From contig CALVTS010000008.1 of the NCBI GenBank assembly GCA_944363035.1, forward strand, positions 1-64,000: a stretch of 64,000 bases of DNA. The letters are read 5' to 3'. The DNA is from an uncultured Clostridia bacterium. Its GTDB lineage: Bacteria; Bacillota; Clostridia; Christensenellales; CAG-917. The position numbers and the translations under genes were made by a program. Under the pieces are notes generated by a model, which was not told the origin of the DNA, did no database searches, and saw nothing but the letters and a program-made list of their open reading frames with translations. Positions 47,069 through 55,218 of this stretch are shown here, piece by piece (the stretch's first letter is position 1; every line of letters starts with the position of its first letter).

Positions 47069-48403
47069 ATGAAAAAGCCGATCGCTCTGATATTGCTTCT
47101 CGCGCTCTTGCTCTCGACTGCGTTCGCGCTCGCCGCGTGCAACGACGATCCGCCCTCCCCTTCCCCTCTCCCCGCGCTCCGCGCCGACGGAAAAAACATC
47201 CTGGACTCGGCGGGGAACATCGTTGTCCTGCGCGGCACCAATTTCGGCGGATGGCTGGTGCAGGAGAGCTGGATGTGTCCCACCGAACAGCAAGACACCC
47301 TCTCGGTCAACATGACCCTGTATTCCCGTTTCGGCATGGAGAAAGCGGAGGCGCTCATCGCCGCCTATGAGGAAAACTGGATCACCGAGGAGGATTTCGC
47401 CGCAGTCAAAGCCCTGGGACTCAACACGGTGAGGGTGCCCTTCACCTATATGAACGCGTACTACTATCTGTCCGACGAGGGCGAACTCCTCCGTCCCGAT
47501 GAGTTCACCCTGCGGGAGGACCCCTTCGAGAGGCTGGACTTCGCCCTCGAGATGTGCGTGAAATACGGGTTGTATCTCATCATCGACCTGCACGGAGCGG
47601 TGGGCTCTCAAAACGGCAACGACCACAGCGGGGACACCGCCCTCACCGACCTTTACGCTGACGGGGAACTCGGCGAGGCGTACCGCGAAAAGACGGCGGA
47701 ACTTTGGAGCCTCACCGCGGAACATTTCGCGGGCAAGAGCAACGTCGCGGGATACGACCTCCTCAACGAACCGAGCAGAGCTTCCGGTACGGAACAATGG
47801 GATCTCTACGACGTGCTCTATCGCGCCGTACGGAGCAAAGACCCCGACCATATGATATTCATAGAGTCCGTGTGGGAGCCCTACAACCTCCCCCTGCCCT
47901 CTGATTACGGCTGGGAGAACGTGGTCTACGAATACCACCACTACAACTGGGATGACAACGACGTCCCCAATTCCTCCTTCTACTCCGACAAAAAGATAAT
48001 GGCGGATATTCCCCCGCACGGCGTGCCCGTGCTCATCGGGGAATTCAACGCGTGGGGAGACTCCCGCCGCTCTTCGGGAGACAGTCTGCAAACAGACCTC
48101 GAAGCCAACGCCGGAGTGCTGGAATTTTACAACGGCGAGGGCTGGCATTGGACGACGTGGACATACAAAGCGGTGGGCGGCTATGAGAACAACTGGGGGC
48201 TCTACAACGCCTCCGAAAGCGAGGGCGACGTCACGCGCGTCCACCCCGAGACGGACTCCTACGAGGATATCCTCGCCGCATGGTCCGCCACTTCCACACA
48301 GGAACATTTCACACTCTACGACAAATTTGCCGAGATAGTCTCCGCCGCCGCGAAAGCCCCCTTCGGAGAGGGCGCGCCCGAGGGCGGATATTCCGTGATA
48401 TGA
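47069..48403 (+). CDS. GH5 family glycoside hydrolase lipoprotein
   Basis: The 444-residue protein has a signal peptide with lipobox ALAAC (Cys24), so it is surface-anchored. The rest is a GH5 barrel. The start RGTNFGGWLVQESWMCP resembles the exo-beta-1,3-glucanase branch, and the general acid/base is Glu234 in DLLNEPS. EYHHYNWDD follows, and the nucleophile is Glu325 in LIGEFNAWG. It probably trims beta-glucans outside the cell; the precise linkage is not determined by sequence alone. It starts behind GAGGGAGGT with its own promoter and terminator. Confidence 0.88.
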   Translation: MKKPIALILLLALLLSTAFALAACNDDPPSPSPLPALRADGKNILDSAGNIVVLRGTNFGGWLVQESWMCPTEQQDTLSVNMTLYSRFGMEKAEALIAAYEENWITEEDFAAVKALGLNTVRVPFTYMNAYYYLSDEGELLRPDEFTLREDPFERLDFALEMCVKYGLYLIIDLHGAVGSQNGNDHSGDTALTDLYADGELGEAYREKTAELWSLTAEHFAGKSNVAGYDLLNEPSRASGTEQWDLYDVLYRAVRSKDPDHMIFIESVWEPYNLPLPSDYGWENVVYEYHHYNWDDNDVPNSSFYSDKKIMADIPPHGVPVLIGEFNAWGDSRRSSGDSLQTDLEANAGVLEFYNGEGWHWTTWTYKAVGGYENNWGLYNASESEGDVTRVHPETDSYEDILAAWSATSTQEHFTLYDKFAEIVSAAAKAPFGEGAPEGGYSVI

Positions 48404-48433
48404 CCTTGCGGGAGAAAGATACGACTCGTCTGC

Positions 48434-48468
48434 GGGGAGGATGGCAAAGCTATCCTCCCCCTTTCATT
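48434..48468 (+). terminator. Terminator after the GH5 gene
   Basis: GGGGAGGATGGC, AAA, GCTATCCTCCCC (one G-U pair) and a CTTTCATTT tail. Confidence 0.75.
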
Positions 48469-48512
48469 TCCCTCTCTCGGGCACATCTTCCCGACAAATA
48501 AATCTCAAATCA

Positions 48513-48541
48513 TTGAGTATGCCCGCAAGATATGATATACT
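48513..48541 (+). promoter_or_regulatory. Promoter of tmk-holB-ricT
   Basis: TTGAGT (48513-48518), a 17-base spacer and TATACT (48536-48541), 40 bases before tmk. Confidence 0.75.
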
Positions 48542-48580
48542 GTTTTGAAGTACGGGGTCTCCCGAAACTTGCGAGGGAAT

Positions 48581-49189
48581 ATGTTTGTCACATTCGAGGG
48601 TTGCGAAGGCGTAGGCAAGTCCACTCAGCTCAATATGCTCAAAGATTATCTTTGCCGCACCGGGCAGGAAGCGGTGTTCGTCCGCGAACCCGGGAGCACG
48701 CGCATATCCGAAAGGATACGCACCGTCATCCTGGATCCCGCACTCACCGAGATGACCGCCGAAACGGAGGCTCTGCTCTACGCCGCGGCGAGAGCTCAGC
48801 TCGTCTCCGAAGTCATACTCCCCGCCCTCTCGGCAGGCAAGACCGTCATCTGCGACAGATATGTGGACAGCTCCGTAGCCTATCAGGGATACGCCAGAGG
48901 ACTTGGCGCGGACATGATACGTCGCATCAACTCCTACGCTCTCGAAAACGCCGTGCCCGACGTCACCGTCTTCATCGACCTGCGCCCCTCGGCGTCATTC
49001 AGAAGCGTGCGCCGCGAAGACAGGCTGGAAAGGGAAGCGGAGGATTTCCACAACAGAGTGTATGACGGCTATATCGCACAAGCCCGCACTTCAAACGGCA
49101 GATTCGTGCTGATAAAACCCGAAAAGGACAAATTCGAGACCCAGCGCAAGATCATCGAAGCCCTGCGCGAAAAAGGAGCGATACGTTGA
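48581..49189 (+). CDS. tmk: Thymidylate kinase
   Basis: Tmk (202 residues) phosphorylates dTMP to dTDP. The P-loop is FEGCEGVGKSTQ, the substrate motif VREPGSTR, and the DRY motif is CDRYVDSSVAYQGYARGLG. ATG 48581 (MFVTFEGCEG) has GCGAGGGAAT before it; the frame is open 12 codons further up, through the promoter region. The holB start overlaps its stop codon, so tmk-holB-ricT is a coupled operon, a grouping common in Bacillota. Confidence 0.95.
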   Translation: MFVTFEGCEGVGKSTQLNMLKDYLCRTGQEAVFVREPGSTRISERIRTVILDPALTEMTAETEALLYAAARAQLVSEVILPALSAGKTVICDRYVDSSVAYQGYARGLGADMIRRINSYALENAVPDVTVFIDLRPSASFRSVRREDRLEREAEDFHNRVYDGYIAQARTSNGRFVLIKPEKDKFETQRKIIEALREKGAIR

Positions 49190-50160
49190 GCGCGCCCCTC
49201 TTTGAAAACACTCTGCGCGCGAGCCGCGCCTTCGATCTCGTGAGCAAGGATATGGCTCTCGGGCTGGGGCACGCTTATATGGTGGTCTCCCCCGACGACG
49301 AGATAGTCAAGGAGTTCTTCACCCTCGTCGCCGCGAAGATGTACTGCGCTTCTGGCAGAGCGTGCATGGAGTGCAGAGAGTGCAGGACGGTCATCGACGG
49401 CAACAATCCCGACCTCTTCCTCATCAACCCGCAGGGGGAAAAGATCAAGGTGCAGGAGGTCAAGGACATGATCTCCTCCGTGAGCATAAGACCGCTCGGA
49501 AAGGTCAAGGCTTACTTCGTGTGCCGCGCGGACCTCATGACTCCCGACGCGCAGAACAAGCTCCTCAAAACTTTGGAGGAGCCCCCTTCGGACGTGGTGA
49601 TTTTCCTCGGCGCGGGGAGCGAGGCGGGGGTGCTGGACACCGTGAAGTCCAGATGCAGGAAAGTGTACATCGACGTCTTCGACCGCGAGACGGTGTACAA
49701 CGCCCTGAAAGAGCTCGGATGCAGAGATGAGGACGCGGCGATCGCCGCGGCGTGCTGTGAAGGACAGCTGGGCAAGGCGCGCGTCATAGCATTCTCCCCC
49801 GAGTACGGCGAACGCTACTCCGACGCCCTCACCCTCCTGGAAAAACTCAGACGCAGCCGCGACGTGCTGGACGCCGAGGGCGTGCCCTCTCTGAAAACAG
49901 ACGAAGGGGAATTCCTCAAAGTGCTCTCCGTCGCTCTTCGCGACGTCATATCCGCAAAGGAGGGGGCTCCCCTCTTCTTCGGGGCGGAGACGGTGTCCCG
50001 CCTAGAAAACATAGCAAAAGGCTTCTCCCTCCGTGCGCTCGCGCTCTCCCTCGAAGCCGTAGCCCGCGCGCAGGAAAAACTCTCCTACTCCGTCAATGCG
50101 GCGGCTGTGGAGGACAGCCTGCTCTTCGAAATCCTGGAGGTCAAACACAAATGGCAATGA
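49186..50160 (+). CDS. holB: DNA polymerase III delta' subunit, TTG start
   Basis: This 324-residue protein is the delta' clamp-loader subunit. It has the AAA+ fold without a usable Walker A. The zinc module CASGRACMECREC, the sensor region LLKTLEEPP and the SRC motif in DTVKSRCRKVY are present. The start is TTG at 49186, which overlaps the tmk stop (TTGA) and has AAAGGAGCG five bases upstream; no ATG nearby is as well placed. The end overlaps ricT by 10 bases. Confidence 0.9.
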   Translation: MSAPLFENTLRASRAFDLVSKDMALGLGHAYMVVSPDDEIVKEFFTLVAAKMYCASGRACMECRECRTVIDGNNPDLFLINPQGEKIKVQEVKDMISSVSIRPLGKVKAYFVCRADLMTPDAQNKLLKTLEEPPSDVVIFLGAGSEAGVLDTVKSRCRKVYIDVFDRETVYNALKELGCRDEDAAIAAACCEGQLGKARVIAFSPEYGERYSDALTLLEKLRRSRDVLDAEGVPSLKTDEGEFLKVLSVALRDVISAKEGAPLFFGAETVSRLENIAKGFSLRALALSLEAVARAQEKLSYSVNAAAVEDSLLFEILEVKHKWQ

Positions 50161-51011
50161 TAGTCGGCATAAAATTTCGCAATTCCAACAAGGTGTACTA
50201 CTTCGACCCCGTCGGCATAGAGTTCGACGAGGGTGACGGCGTCATAGTGGAGACCGCCCGCGGGCAGGAATTCGGCACCGTCTCCGTCCCCAACCGCGAC
50301 GTGGAGGAAAAGGAGATCGTCTCCCCCCTGAAACCCGTGGTGCGCAAAGCCACCGAGGAGGACGTGAAGAGGCTGGAAAAAAATCTCGCCGACAGAGCTC
50401 CCGCTCTCGAGACCATCCGCGAAAAAGCCGCAAAACTCGGGCTCAACATGAAGCCCGTGGATGCGGAATACACCTTTGACCGCTCCAAACTCATCTTCTA
50501 TTTCACCGCCGAAAGCAGGGTGGATTTCCGCGAACTGGTGCGCGCGCTCGCGTCAATATTCAAAGTGCGCATAGAGCTCCGCCAGATATACGAGCGCGAC
50601 GACGCGAAAATGCGCGGCGCTCTCGCCGCCTGCGGCAGACCTTGCTGTTGCACCACCCATCTGCCCGACTTCGAAAAGGTGTCCATAAAGATGGCGAAAG
50701 TGCAGGGACTTTCCCTCAATCCCCAGAAGATAAGCGGCGTATGCGGCAGGTTGCTCTGTTGCCTCAAATACGAAAACGACTATTACAGCGAGGTCTTCAA
50801 AAAGATGCCCAAGGTGGGAAGCAAAGTGCACACCGCAGACGGCGAGGGAGTGGTGGAATCCAACGACCTCATCAAACAGACCTCCCGCGTGCGCGTCCTG
50901 ATGAAGGACGGCTCATACGACGTCAAGACCTACGCCTTGGAGGATATCACCGCCACTGCGCGGCAGACCGAACCCGACGATTCCGCAGACCCCGACGCGC
51001 CCAAAGCGTGA
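50151..51011 (+). CDS. ricT: PSP1-domain protein RicT (YaaT)
   Basis: RicT (286 residues) is the PSP1-family member of the RicA-RicF-RicT complex, which carries iron-sulfur clusters and affects RNase Y activity and sporulation in Bacillus. The PSP1 core is EYTFDRSKLIFYFTAESRVD, then LRQIYERDDAKMRG. The cluster-related cysteines are CGRPCCC and GVCGRLLCCLKYEND. ATG 50151 overlaps the holB end, with GGAGGT nine bases upstream. The tmk-holB-ricT order matches Bacillus. ricA and ricF are not in the window. Confidence 0.92.
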   Translation: MAMIVGIKFRNSNKVYYFDPVGIEFDEGDGVIVETARGQEFGTVSVPNRDVEEKEIVSPLKPVVRKATEEDVKRLEKNLADRAPALETIREKAAKLGLNMKPVDAEYTFDRSKLIFYFTAESRVDFRELVRALASIFKVRIELRQIYERDDAKMRGALAACGRPCCCTTHLPDFEKVSIKMAKVQGLSLNPQKISGVCGRLLCCLKYENDYYSEVFKKMPKVGSKVHTADGEGVVESNDLIKQTSRVRVLMKDGSYDVKTYALEDITATARQTEPDDSADPDAPKA

Positions 51012-51034
51012 CGGGTCTGCAGGCAAGTCCACTC

Positions 51035-51064
51035 AAAAGGAGCGTTTCCCCGCTCCTTTTTTTT
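51035..51064 (+). terminator. Terminator after ricT
   Basis: AAAAGGAGCG, a six-base loop, CGCTCCTTTTTTTT. Confidence 0.9.
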
Positions 51065-51168
51065 GTCGGTTTTGCGCGATTTTTCTCCCTTTTGCCGCGA
51101 CTTCCCCGCCGCCGCGAGTTCGCATATGCGAATTTTTAATCGACACCCCGTCATTTTTTGTCAATCGG

Positions 51169-51197
51169 TTGAACTTCCGTCGGGCGTATGCTATCAT
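51169..51197 (+). promoter_or_regulatory. Promoter of the ferredoxin gene
   Basis: TTGAAC (51169-51174), a 17-base spacer and TATCAT (51192-51197), about 42 bases before the ATG. Confidence 0.75.
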
Positions 51198-51239
51198 GTT
51201 CACGGTCGGAAGACAAATACGTTGAAAGGAGCGAAAACC

Positions 51240-51410
51240 ATGGCAAGAGTTATCAGCGATGATTGCATTTCTTGCGGAGCGTGCGCGGACACCTGCCCTG
51301 TGTCGGCGATCTCCGAGGGCGACGGCAAGTATGTCGTCAATGCGGATGAGTGCATCGACTGCGGCGCGTGCGAAGACGGTTGCCCCGTCGGCGCGATCTC
51401 CGAAGCGTAA
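51240..51410 (+). CDS. 2[4Fe-4S] ferredoxin
   Basis: A 56-residue clostridial-type ferredoxin, an electron carrier for anaerobic metabolism. Two CxxCxxCxxxCP motifs are visible, CISCGACADTCP and CIDCGACEDGCP, each binding a [4Fe-4S] cluster. ATG 51240 has AAAGGAG eight bases upstream; the open frame upstream covers the promoter and is not coding. Promoter and terminator make it a single-gene unit, probably highly expressed. Confidence 0.95.
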   Translation: MARVISDDCISCGACADTCPVSAISEGDGKYVVNADECIDCGACEDGCPVGAISEA

Positions 51411-51443
51411 ACCACATCATCCGACATCAACACATCGGATACG

Positions 51444-51470
51444 AAAAGGAGCCTCGCGCTCCTTTTTGTT
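51444..51470 (+). terminator. Terminator after the ferredoxin gene
   Basis: AAAAGGAGC, CTCGC, GCTCCTTTTTG; nearly the same stem as the ricT terminator. Confidence 0.9.
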
Positions 51471-51527
51471 TTGCCGAGGGTTCTCCCCATACCTCCGAAA
51501 GGCGAGGACGCAACACCTTGAAAACAG

Positions 51528-51556
51528 TTGACATTGTCCGCCCGCCGCAATATAAT
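51528..51556 (+). promoter_or_regulatory. Consensus promoter of tRNA-Arg
   Basis: A perfect TTGACA (51528-51533), a 17-base spacer and a perfect TATAAT (51551-51556), 21 bases before the tRNA. Confidence 0.9.
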
Positions 51557-51577
51557 CGTTAATGCTCCACGGAGCGT

Positions 51578-51654
51578 GTACCATTAGCCCAGCTGGATAG
51601 AGCGTCTGGCTACGGACCAGAAGGTCGGGGGTTCGAATCCCTCATGGTACGCCA
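51578..51654 (+). tRNA. tRNA-Arg (anticodon ACG)
   Basis: Acceptor GTACCAT/ATGGTAC, D arm GCCCAGCTGGATAGAGC, anticodon loop CTACGGA on a TCTGG/CCAGA stem, and T arm with TTCGAAT. CCA is encoded. A terminator follows. The last 21 bases plus the next one are repeated at 52030-52051. Confidence 0.95.
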
Positions 51655-51655
51655 A
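51634..51655 (+). repeat. Direct repeat at the tRNA-Arg 3' end (attL-like)
   Basis: The 22 bases beginning CGAATCCCTCATGGTACGCC recur exactly at 52030-52051. Duplications of tRNA 3' ends are the usual trace of tyrosine-integrase insertion. No integrase is in the 375 bases between the copies. Confidence 0.75.
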
Positions 51656-51684
51656 AGAGCCCGAGTCCATCTCGGGCTCTTTTT
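51656..51684 (+). terminator. Terminator after tRNA-Arg
   Basis: AGAGCCCGAG, TCCAT, CTCGGGCTCT, TTTT. Confidence 0.9.
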
Positions 51685-51765
51685 CTTTCCCCGAGGGATC
51701 CTTACCAGACCGGAAAGAAGCGATGCGGATCGGGTTCGCCGCCGCAGGTCACGCTTTTTTAACTT

Positions 51766-51931
51766 GTAAAAATTGACGGCGAAGAACTGCTCGCACCTCG
51801 GAGTAAGAGATTTTCGGATGATTTTGTGCAAGCGGAACGCAGCCAATAGTTTACATATTGGCAAGTTCCGGCTGCGCGAAAGCGCCGAAAAGAATTGCTC
51901 CGAGGCAGGTCCGGATCGGTTCTGTCCGGCA
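51766..51931 (+). mobile_element. Right half-copy of the 279 bp element family
   Basis: GAACTGCTCGCACCTCGGAG, GAGATTTTCGGATGAT, ACATATTGGCAAG and GCGCCGAAAAGAATTGCTCC match the right half of copy 1 (31316-31472) at lower identity, ending in a diverged terminal repeat TTCTGTCCGGCA. It lies between the two tRNA-derived repeats. Confidence 0.8.
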
Positions 51932-52029
51932 CGGCTGACGCTCATCGGCGCCTGCTCGCCTCCGCTCGCAGATATGTTGCGCCTCTTTCGCTAAATCGAC
52001 GCCGCATCTCTCCTTTCCTCGCCGTCTCA

Positions 52030-52051
52030 CGAATCCCTCATGGTACGCCAA
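52030..52051 (+). repeat. Second copy of the tRNA-Arg 3' end (attR-like)
   Basis: An exact 22-base copy of 51634-51655, without the rest of a tRNA. It is followed by CTCGAACTCGGGCTTT, which resembles a decayed version of the tRNA-Arg terminator. Confidence 0.75.
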
Positions 52052-52122
52052 GTCGAGAGTTACTCGAACTCGGGCTTTCCGTCGAGTGGGATTTTTGGGC
52101 TATCTCCATCCCTCGGCGGTAA

Positions 52123-52149
52123 AAGACCTCCTCGAAACGAGGAGGTCTT
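52123..52149. terminator. Hairpin downstream of the DUF1893 gene
   Basis: AAGACCTCCTCG, AAA, CGAGGAGGTCTT: a 12-base perfect stem with TTTTAC following on the minus strand, so it may end the DUF1893 transcript. Confidence 0.55.
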
Positions 52150-52177
52150 GCCTTTTGCGGCATAAAATAGCCGTTTT

Positions 52178-52281
52178 ATGTCGGGTCGGAATAATACGGA
52201 TCGGGTCAGACGTCGCCGATTCCCGCCTGAACCGCGTCATTCGCCTTGCCGATACGGCGGAGTATTGCCTGCGGTGAGTTC
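52178..52281 (+). mobile_element. Left half-copy of the 279 bp element family
   Basis: TGTCGGGTCGGAATAATACG, CGCCGATTCCCGCCTGAACC and GCGTCATTCGCCTTGCC match the left half of copy 1 (31194-31297). It overlaps the 3' end of the DUF1893 gene and supplies its stop codon. Confidence 0.82.
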
Positions 52282-52722
52282 GGCGCGGCGTTTCAACAGC
52301 GCGGGGAGCGCCTGTTCGGGAGAGAAGATGTCTTTTACGGCGCGCTCCATTGGGCAGATATCCCTGCCCGTGCGGTCGCGGATGTCGTCTGCGAGAACGC
52401 CGAAGGAAAAGGGGGTGTCCTGCTCCTCGAAAATGCGCGCGGCTCCCTTTGAGAGCACTTCGGCATACACCTCTTTCACCCCGCAGAGAGTCATGAGGAA
52501 AGCCGCCGCCCTGCCCGCTATTTTGTCCGCAACGGACGCGCCCGCAAGCTCGGATGGCTTTTCGGAAGCGAAACGCAGAAGAGAGGCTATCCCTCTCTCG
52601 TTTTCGACGATGACTCGCTCGCCGCGCACGGCGACGAAAAAATTGCCCTCGGCAAGGAGCTCTTTTGCCCTTTCGATATCTTTCACCGCTCTCTCCTCCC
52701 TTGCGGACGGAAATACCTCCAT
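52237..52722 (-). CDS. DUF1893 family protein, C-terminus derived from a repeat
   Basis: The 161-residue protein matches the DUF1893 family, which has a cytidine-deaminase-like fold of unknown function. Family segments are DIERAKELLAEGNFFVAV, ADKIAGRAAAFLMTLCGVKE, and DRTGRDICPMERAV. The last dozen codons (AGNTPPYRQGE) lie inside a left half-copy of the 279 bp element, so the original end has been replaced. The start is ATG 52722 (MEVFPSAREERAV). No partner gene suggests a role, and the protein may still fold because the domain core is complete. Confidence 0.75.
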   Translation of the reverse strand: MEVFPSAREERAVKDIERAKELLAEGNFFVAVRGERVIVENERGIASLLRFASEKPSELAGASVADKIAGRAAAFLMTLCGVKEVYAEVLSKGAARIFEEQDTPFSFGVLADDIRDRTGRDICPMERAVKDIFSPEQALPALLKRRAELTAGNTPPYRQGE

Positions 52723-52754
52723 AATTATACATCCGCCGCCGCAAAATGCAACCG

Positions 52755-52783
52755 TTGACCCCGTGCGCGCAAAATGATATAAT
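52755..52783 (+). promoter_or_regulatory. Promoter of the hydrolase lipoprotein gene
   Basis: TTGACC (52755-52760), a 17-base spacer and TATAAT (52778-52783), about 31 bases before the ATG. Confidence 0.85.
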
Positions 52784-52814
52784 ATTTTTACGGTTCAGGT
52801 TTTCGGAGGGGGAT

Positions 52815-53948
52815 ATGAAAAAACGCTTTTTACCTCTTATCATAGTAATCCTGCTTCTGACCGCGCTTTCGGCGACGATGTTCACCGCGTGCAACGACGG
52901 CGAGGAGCGCACGCCCGTGAATTTCACTCTCGACCCGGACCGCGACTACGGGCTGTACTGGTATGACGTAAACGGCGGGAGGATGCTGTCGCAAGAGGAT
53001 ATGCCTCTTTCCTATTACGATCCCTCAAAACCCACCGTCATCTACTCTCACGGCTGGAAAGTCGACCTCGCTCCCGAGGAACTCGTCACCCAACAGAGCA
53101 CCATAGACGCCACGGAGGGGCTGAGCGGCGACAGAGACTACGCCGAAGAACTGAAAAAAGCGGGCTACAACGTCGGCTATTTCGATTGGCACCTCTATGC
53201 GGCGGATCTCGGCAGTTTGCAAAACGAGATCTGGACGGTGTACGAAGAGGGTGTGAGCGACGCTCCCGATGAGGGCTCCAACTACGAAGCCGCAGTCGCC
53301 GCGCTGGACGGCAAGTCTTTTGCGGGTGAGTTCGCGCGCGAAGTCGCCGTGGTCATGAAGGACGCGAAAAACGACGACCTTTATTTCATCGGGCACTCCT
53401 TCGGCGGACAGATGGTCACCGCGGCGGCATATACCCTTTCCAAAATGTACGACGCGGGTCTGGACATCAACCCCGCCTGCGTCCCGAAAAGGATCTCCCT
53501 CGCCGATCCTTACATCCCCATGGTGGATCTGTCGGGCAGGATGGACATCACGAGTGAGAAATTGGAATGCTATCTCCCCTCCTTCAACGCGGACGCATTC
53601 GCTTATCTGCGCGGGAAGGGGACTTTCATAGATATGTACGGCTCAATGGTCTACAATATGTATGAGTTCGGACCGAACGGGAAGAAGATCACCTCCGCCA
53701 TCCGCGCCAATATCGCCTTTGTGCAACTCAACGGCATGAACGAAGACTTCCCCGATACGGCGGCGAAACACGTCAACGCGCGCGATTATGTGCTCACGAA
53801 CCTCGTAGACAGCATTGACGCTCCCCTCGCGACCCTCCCCTTTTCTGTGAGCGTCTCGGCGAAAGAAGGAGCGCAATTTGTCGGAAAGACCTATTATCAA
53901 CAGGGACCCGGATTCGACTGGTCGGCGACCTCTTACGACCCTGCCTGA
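52815..53948 (+). CDS. Alpha/beta-hydrolase (lipase-like) lipoprotein
   Basis: The 377-residue protein has a signal peptide with lipobox FTAC (Cys26) and a catalytic alpha/beta-hydrolase domain. The oxyanion-hole strand is VIYSHGWKVD, and the nucleophile elbow GHSFGGQ carries the serine near residue 190. The acid residue and histidine are not assigned with certainty; ADPYIPMVD is a candidate for the acid. A secreted lipase or esterase is the best guess. ATG 52815 follows GGAGGGGGAT; the frame upstream covers the promoter. It has its own promoter and terminator. Confidence 0.8.
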   Translation: MKKRFLPLIIVILLLTALSATMFTACNDGEERTPVNFTLDPDRDYGLYWYDVNGGRMLSQEDMPLSYYDPSKPTVIYSHGWKVDLAPEELVTQQSTIDATEGLSGDRDYAEELKKAGYNVGYFDWHLYAADLGSLQNEIWTVYEEGVSDAPDEGSNYEAAVAALDGKSFAGEFAREVAVVMKDAKNDDLYFIGHSFGGQMVTAAAYTLSKMYDAGLDINPACVPKRISLADPYIPMVDLSGRMDITSEKLECYLPSFNADAFAYLRGKGTFIDMYGSMVYNMYEFGPNGKKITSAIRANIAFVQLNGMNEDFPDTAAKHVNARDYVLTNLVDSIDAPLATLPFSVSVSAKEGAQFVGKTYYQQGPGFDWSATSYDPA

Positions 53949-53965
53949 CATGGTCCGCCATGCCC

Positions 53966-53997
53966 GACCTCGGACGCCCGCCGTCCGAGGTCTTTTT
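53966..53997 (+). terminator. Terminator after the hydrolase gene
   Basis: GACCTCGGACG, CCCGC, CGTCCGAGGTC, TTTTTAT. Confidence 0.9.
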
Positions 53998-54404
53998 ATG
54001 CCTAAATGAGGAGAAAAGACGCTTTATGGCGTATTCGCGTGTTTACAACACCGAAAAGTTGCGAAAAACGCTGTTTTTTGACAAAAAAGGCAGATCAGCG
54101 TGCGTCCGTCACCTTTACGGACGAGGAGTCAGAGAGCTATCCCCGATGCTGTATGATGCGCGTGAGCAGGCTTGCTGAACTTTGCATCTCCCCCTCGGTG
54201 ACGGACGACGACAAACGAAAGATCGCAACAAGAGTTCCCTCCCCTCAAGATACGCTTCCTCACCGACCTTTCCTGAACCATGTCGGACCAAAATGCCGCA
54301 AAAACCGCGCTCCTGCCCCGCCACGTTCCGCGGACGGGATCATGCTCCGCATCCCTTGTGCTCCCGACATCTTTCGCCCCGTCCGAGCAAAATCATAAAA
54401 ACGC
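53998..54404. other. Intergenic stretch without a recognised feature
   Basis: A 130-codon frame (54006-54398) is open here but has no recognisable domain, no clear ribosome binding site and a composition unlike its neighbours. I see no RNA gene or repeat. It could be decayed coding DNA. Confidence 0.5.
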
Positions 54405-54433
54405 TTGACAATATCGCCGCGTTGTCGTATCAT
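54405..54433 (+). promoter_or_regulatory. Promoter of the tRNA cluster
   Basis: TTGACA (54405-54410), a 17-base spacer and TATCAT (54428-54433), 17 bases before tRNA-fMet. Confidence 0.85.
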
Positions 54434-54450
54434 CTATGAGCATTATTCGT

Positions 54451-54526
<76 letters not shown>

Positions 54527-54568
54527 CTTGCGACGGCTTCGCGCAACAGCGAAGCCGCCGTACGATAA

Positions 54569-54645
54569 GGCGGCGTAGCTTAGTTGGTTATAGCGGCCGG
54601 TTCATACCCGGCAGGTCGTTGGTTCGAATCCGACCGCCGCTACCA
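54569..54645 (+). tRNA. Elongator tRNA-Met (anticodon CAT)
   Basis: Acceptor GGCGGCG/CGCCGCT, loop TTCATAC on GCCGG/CCGGC, and CCA encoded. The sequence resembles Bacillus elongator tRNA-Met more than tRNA-Ile(CAT), which also has a CAT anticodon before modification. Confidence 0.85.
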
Positions 54646-54650
54646 AAATC

Positions 54651-54725
54651 GGCCCCATGGTCAAGCGGTTAAGACATCGCCCTTTCACGGCGGTAACCCG
54701 AGTTCGAGTCTCGGTGGGGTCACCA
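54651..54725 (+). tRNA. tRNA-Glu (anticodon TTC)
   Basis: Acceptor GGCCCCA/TGGGGTC, anticodon loop CTTTCAC on TCGCC/GGCGG, T loop TTCGAGT, CCA encoded. It is five bases after tRNA-Met. Confidence 0.95.
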
Positions 54726-54727
54726 AT

Positions 54728-54757
54728 CAAACAACCGCTATACGGCGGTTGTTTTGC
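54728..54757 (+). terminator. Terminator after tRNA-Glu
   Basis: AACAACCGC/GCGGTTGTT with a short loop and a TTTTG tail. Confidence 0.75.
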
Positions 54758-54865
54758 TTCTCTCCCCTCCCCCGCCTGCACCTCGGCGTCGGGGATGCCG
54801 AGAGCCCTCTCTGCGGGAAGATATCCCACCCCCGCACGAGCCCCGATCCCCCACGGGATCGCAAC

Positions 54866-54942
54866 GGAAGCATAGCTCAGTTGGTTAGAGCACTTGCCTT
54901 ACAAGCAAGGGGTCACTGGTTCGAGTCCAGTTGTTTCCACCA
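54866..54942 (+). tRNA. tRNA-Val (anticodon TAC)
   Basis: Acceptor GGAAGCA/TGTTTCC, anticodon loop CTTACAA on CTTGC/GCAAG, T loop TTCGAGT, CCA encoded. It lies beyond the tRNA-Glu terminator, and no clear promoter of its own was found. Confidence 0.95.
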
Positions 54943-54955
54943 CCAAACGCAATGA

Positions 54956-54979
54956 GGGGCGCACCTTGCGCCCTTTTTG
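54956..54979 (+). terminator. Terminator after tRNA-Val
   Basis: GGGCGC, ACCTT, GCGCCC, TTTTT. Confidence 0.85.
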
Positions 54980-55218
54980 CGTGTCTCGGATCTCGGTCAC
55001 GTACGCCAAGTTCGCTCCCTCATCCTCGCACTTAAAAGAACGCCGCACGTGAAACATCGGAGATTTTTGTATGGAGGGGCGGGAGGGCGCGGGGCGAGAA
55101 AAGCGGCAGTTGTTGAACAGTTGCACACGGAGTGTCCGTTTTTGCGTTTTTTGAACACCTATCCATTGCAAAATATGTCGCTTTGTGCTACTTTAAGGGG
55201 TGTTAGGAGGAGATGACT

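Noticed and set aside
52030..52051. A second tRNA-Arg gene
   Set aside because: Only the last 22 bases are present; there is no D arm, anticodon arm or 5' acceptor strand.
54006..54398. 130-codon frame between the hydrolase terminator and the tRNA cluster
   Set aside because: No domain, no convincing start signal and many rare-type residues; kept only as an unexplained interval.
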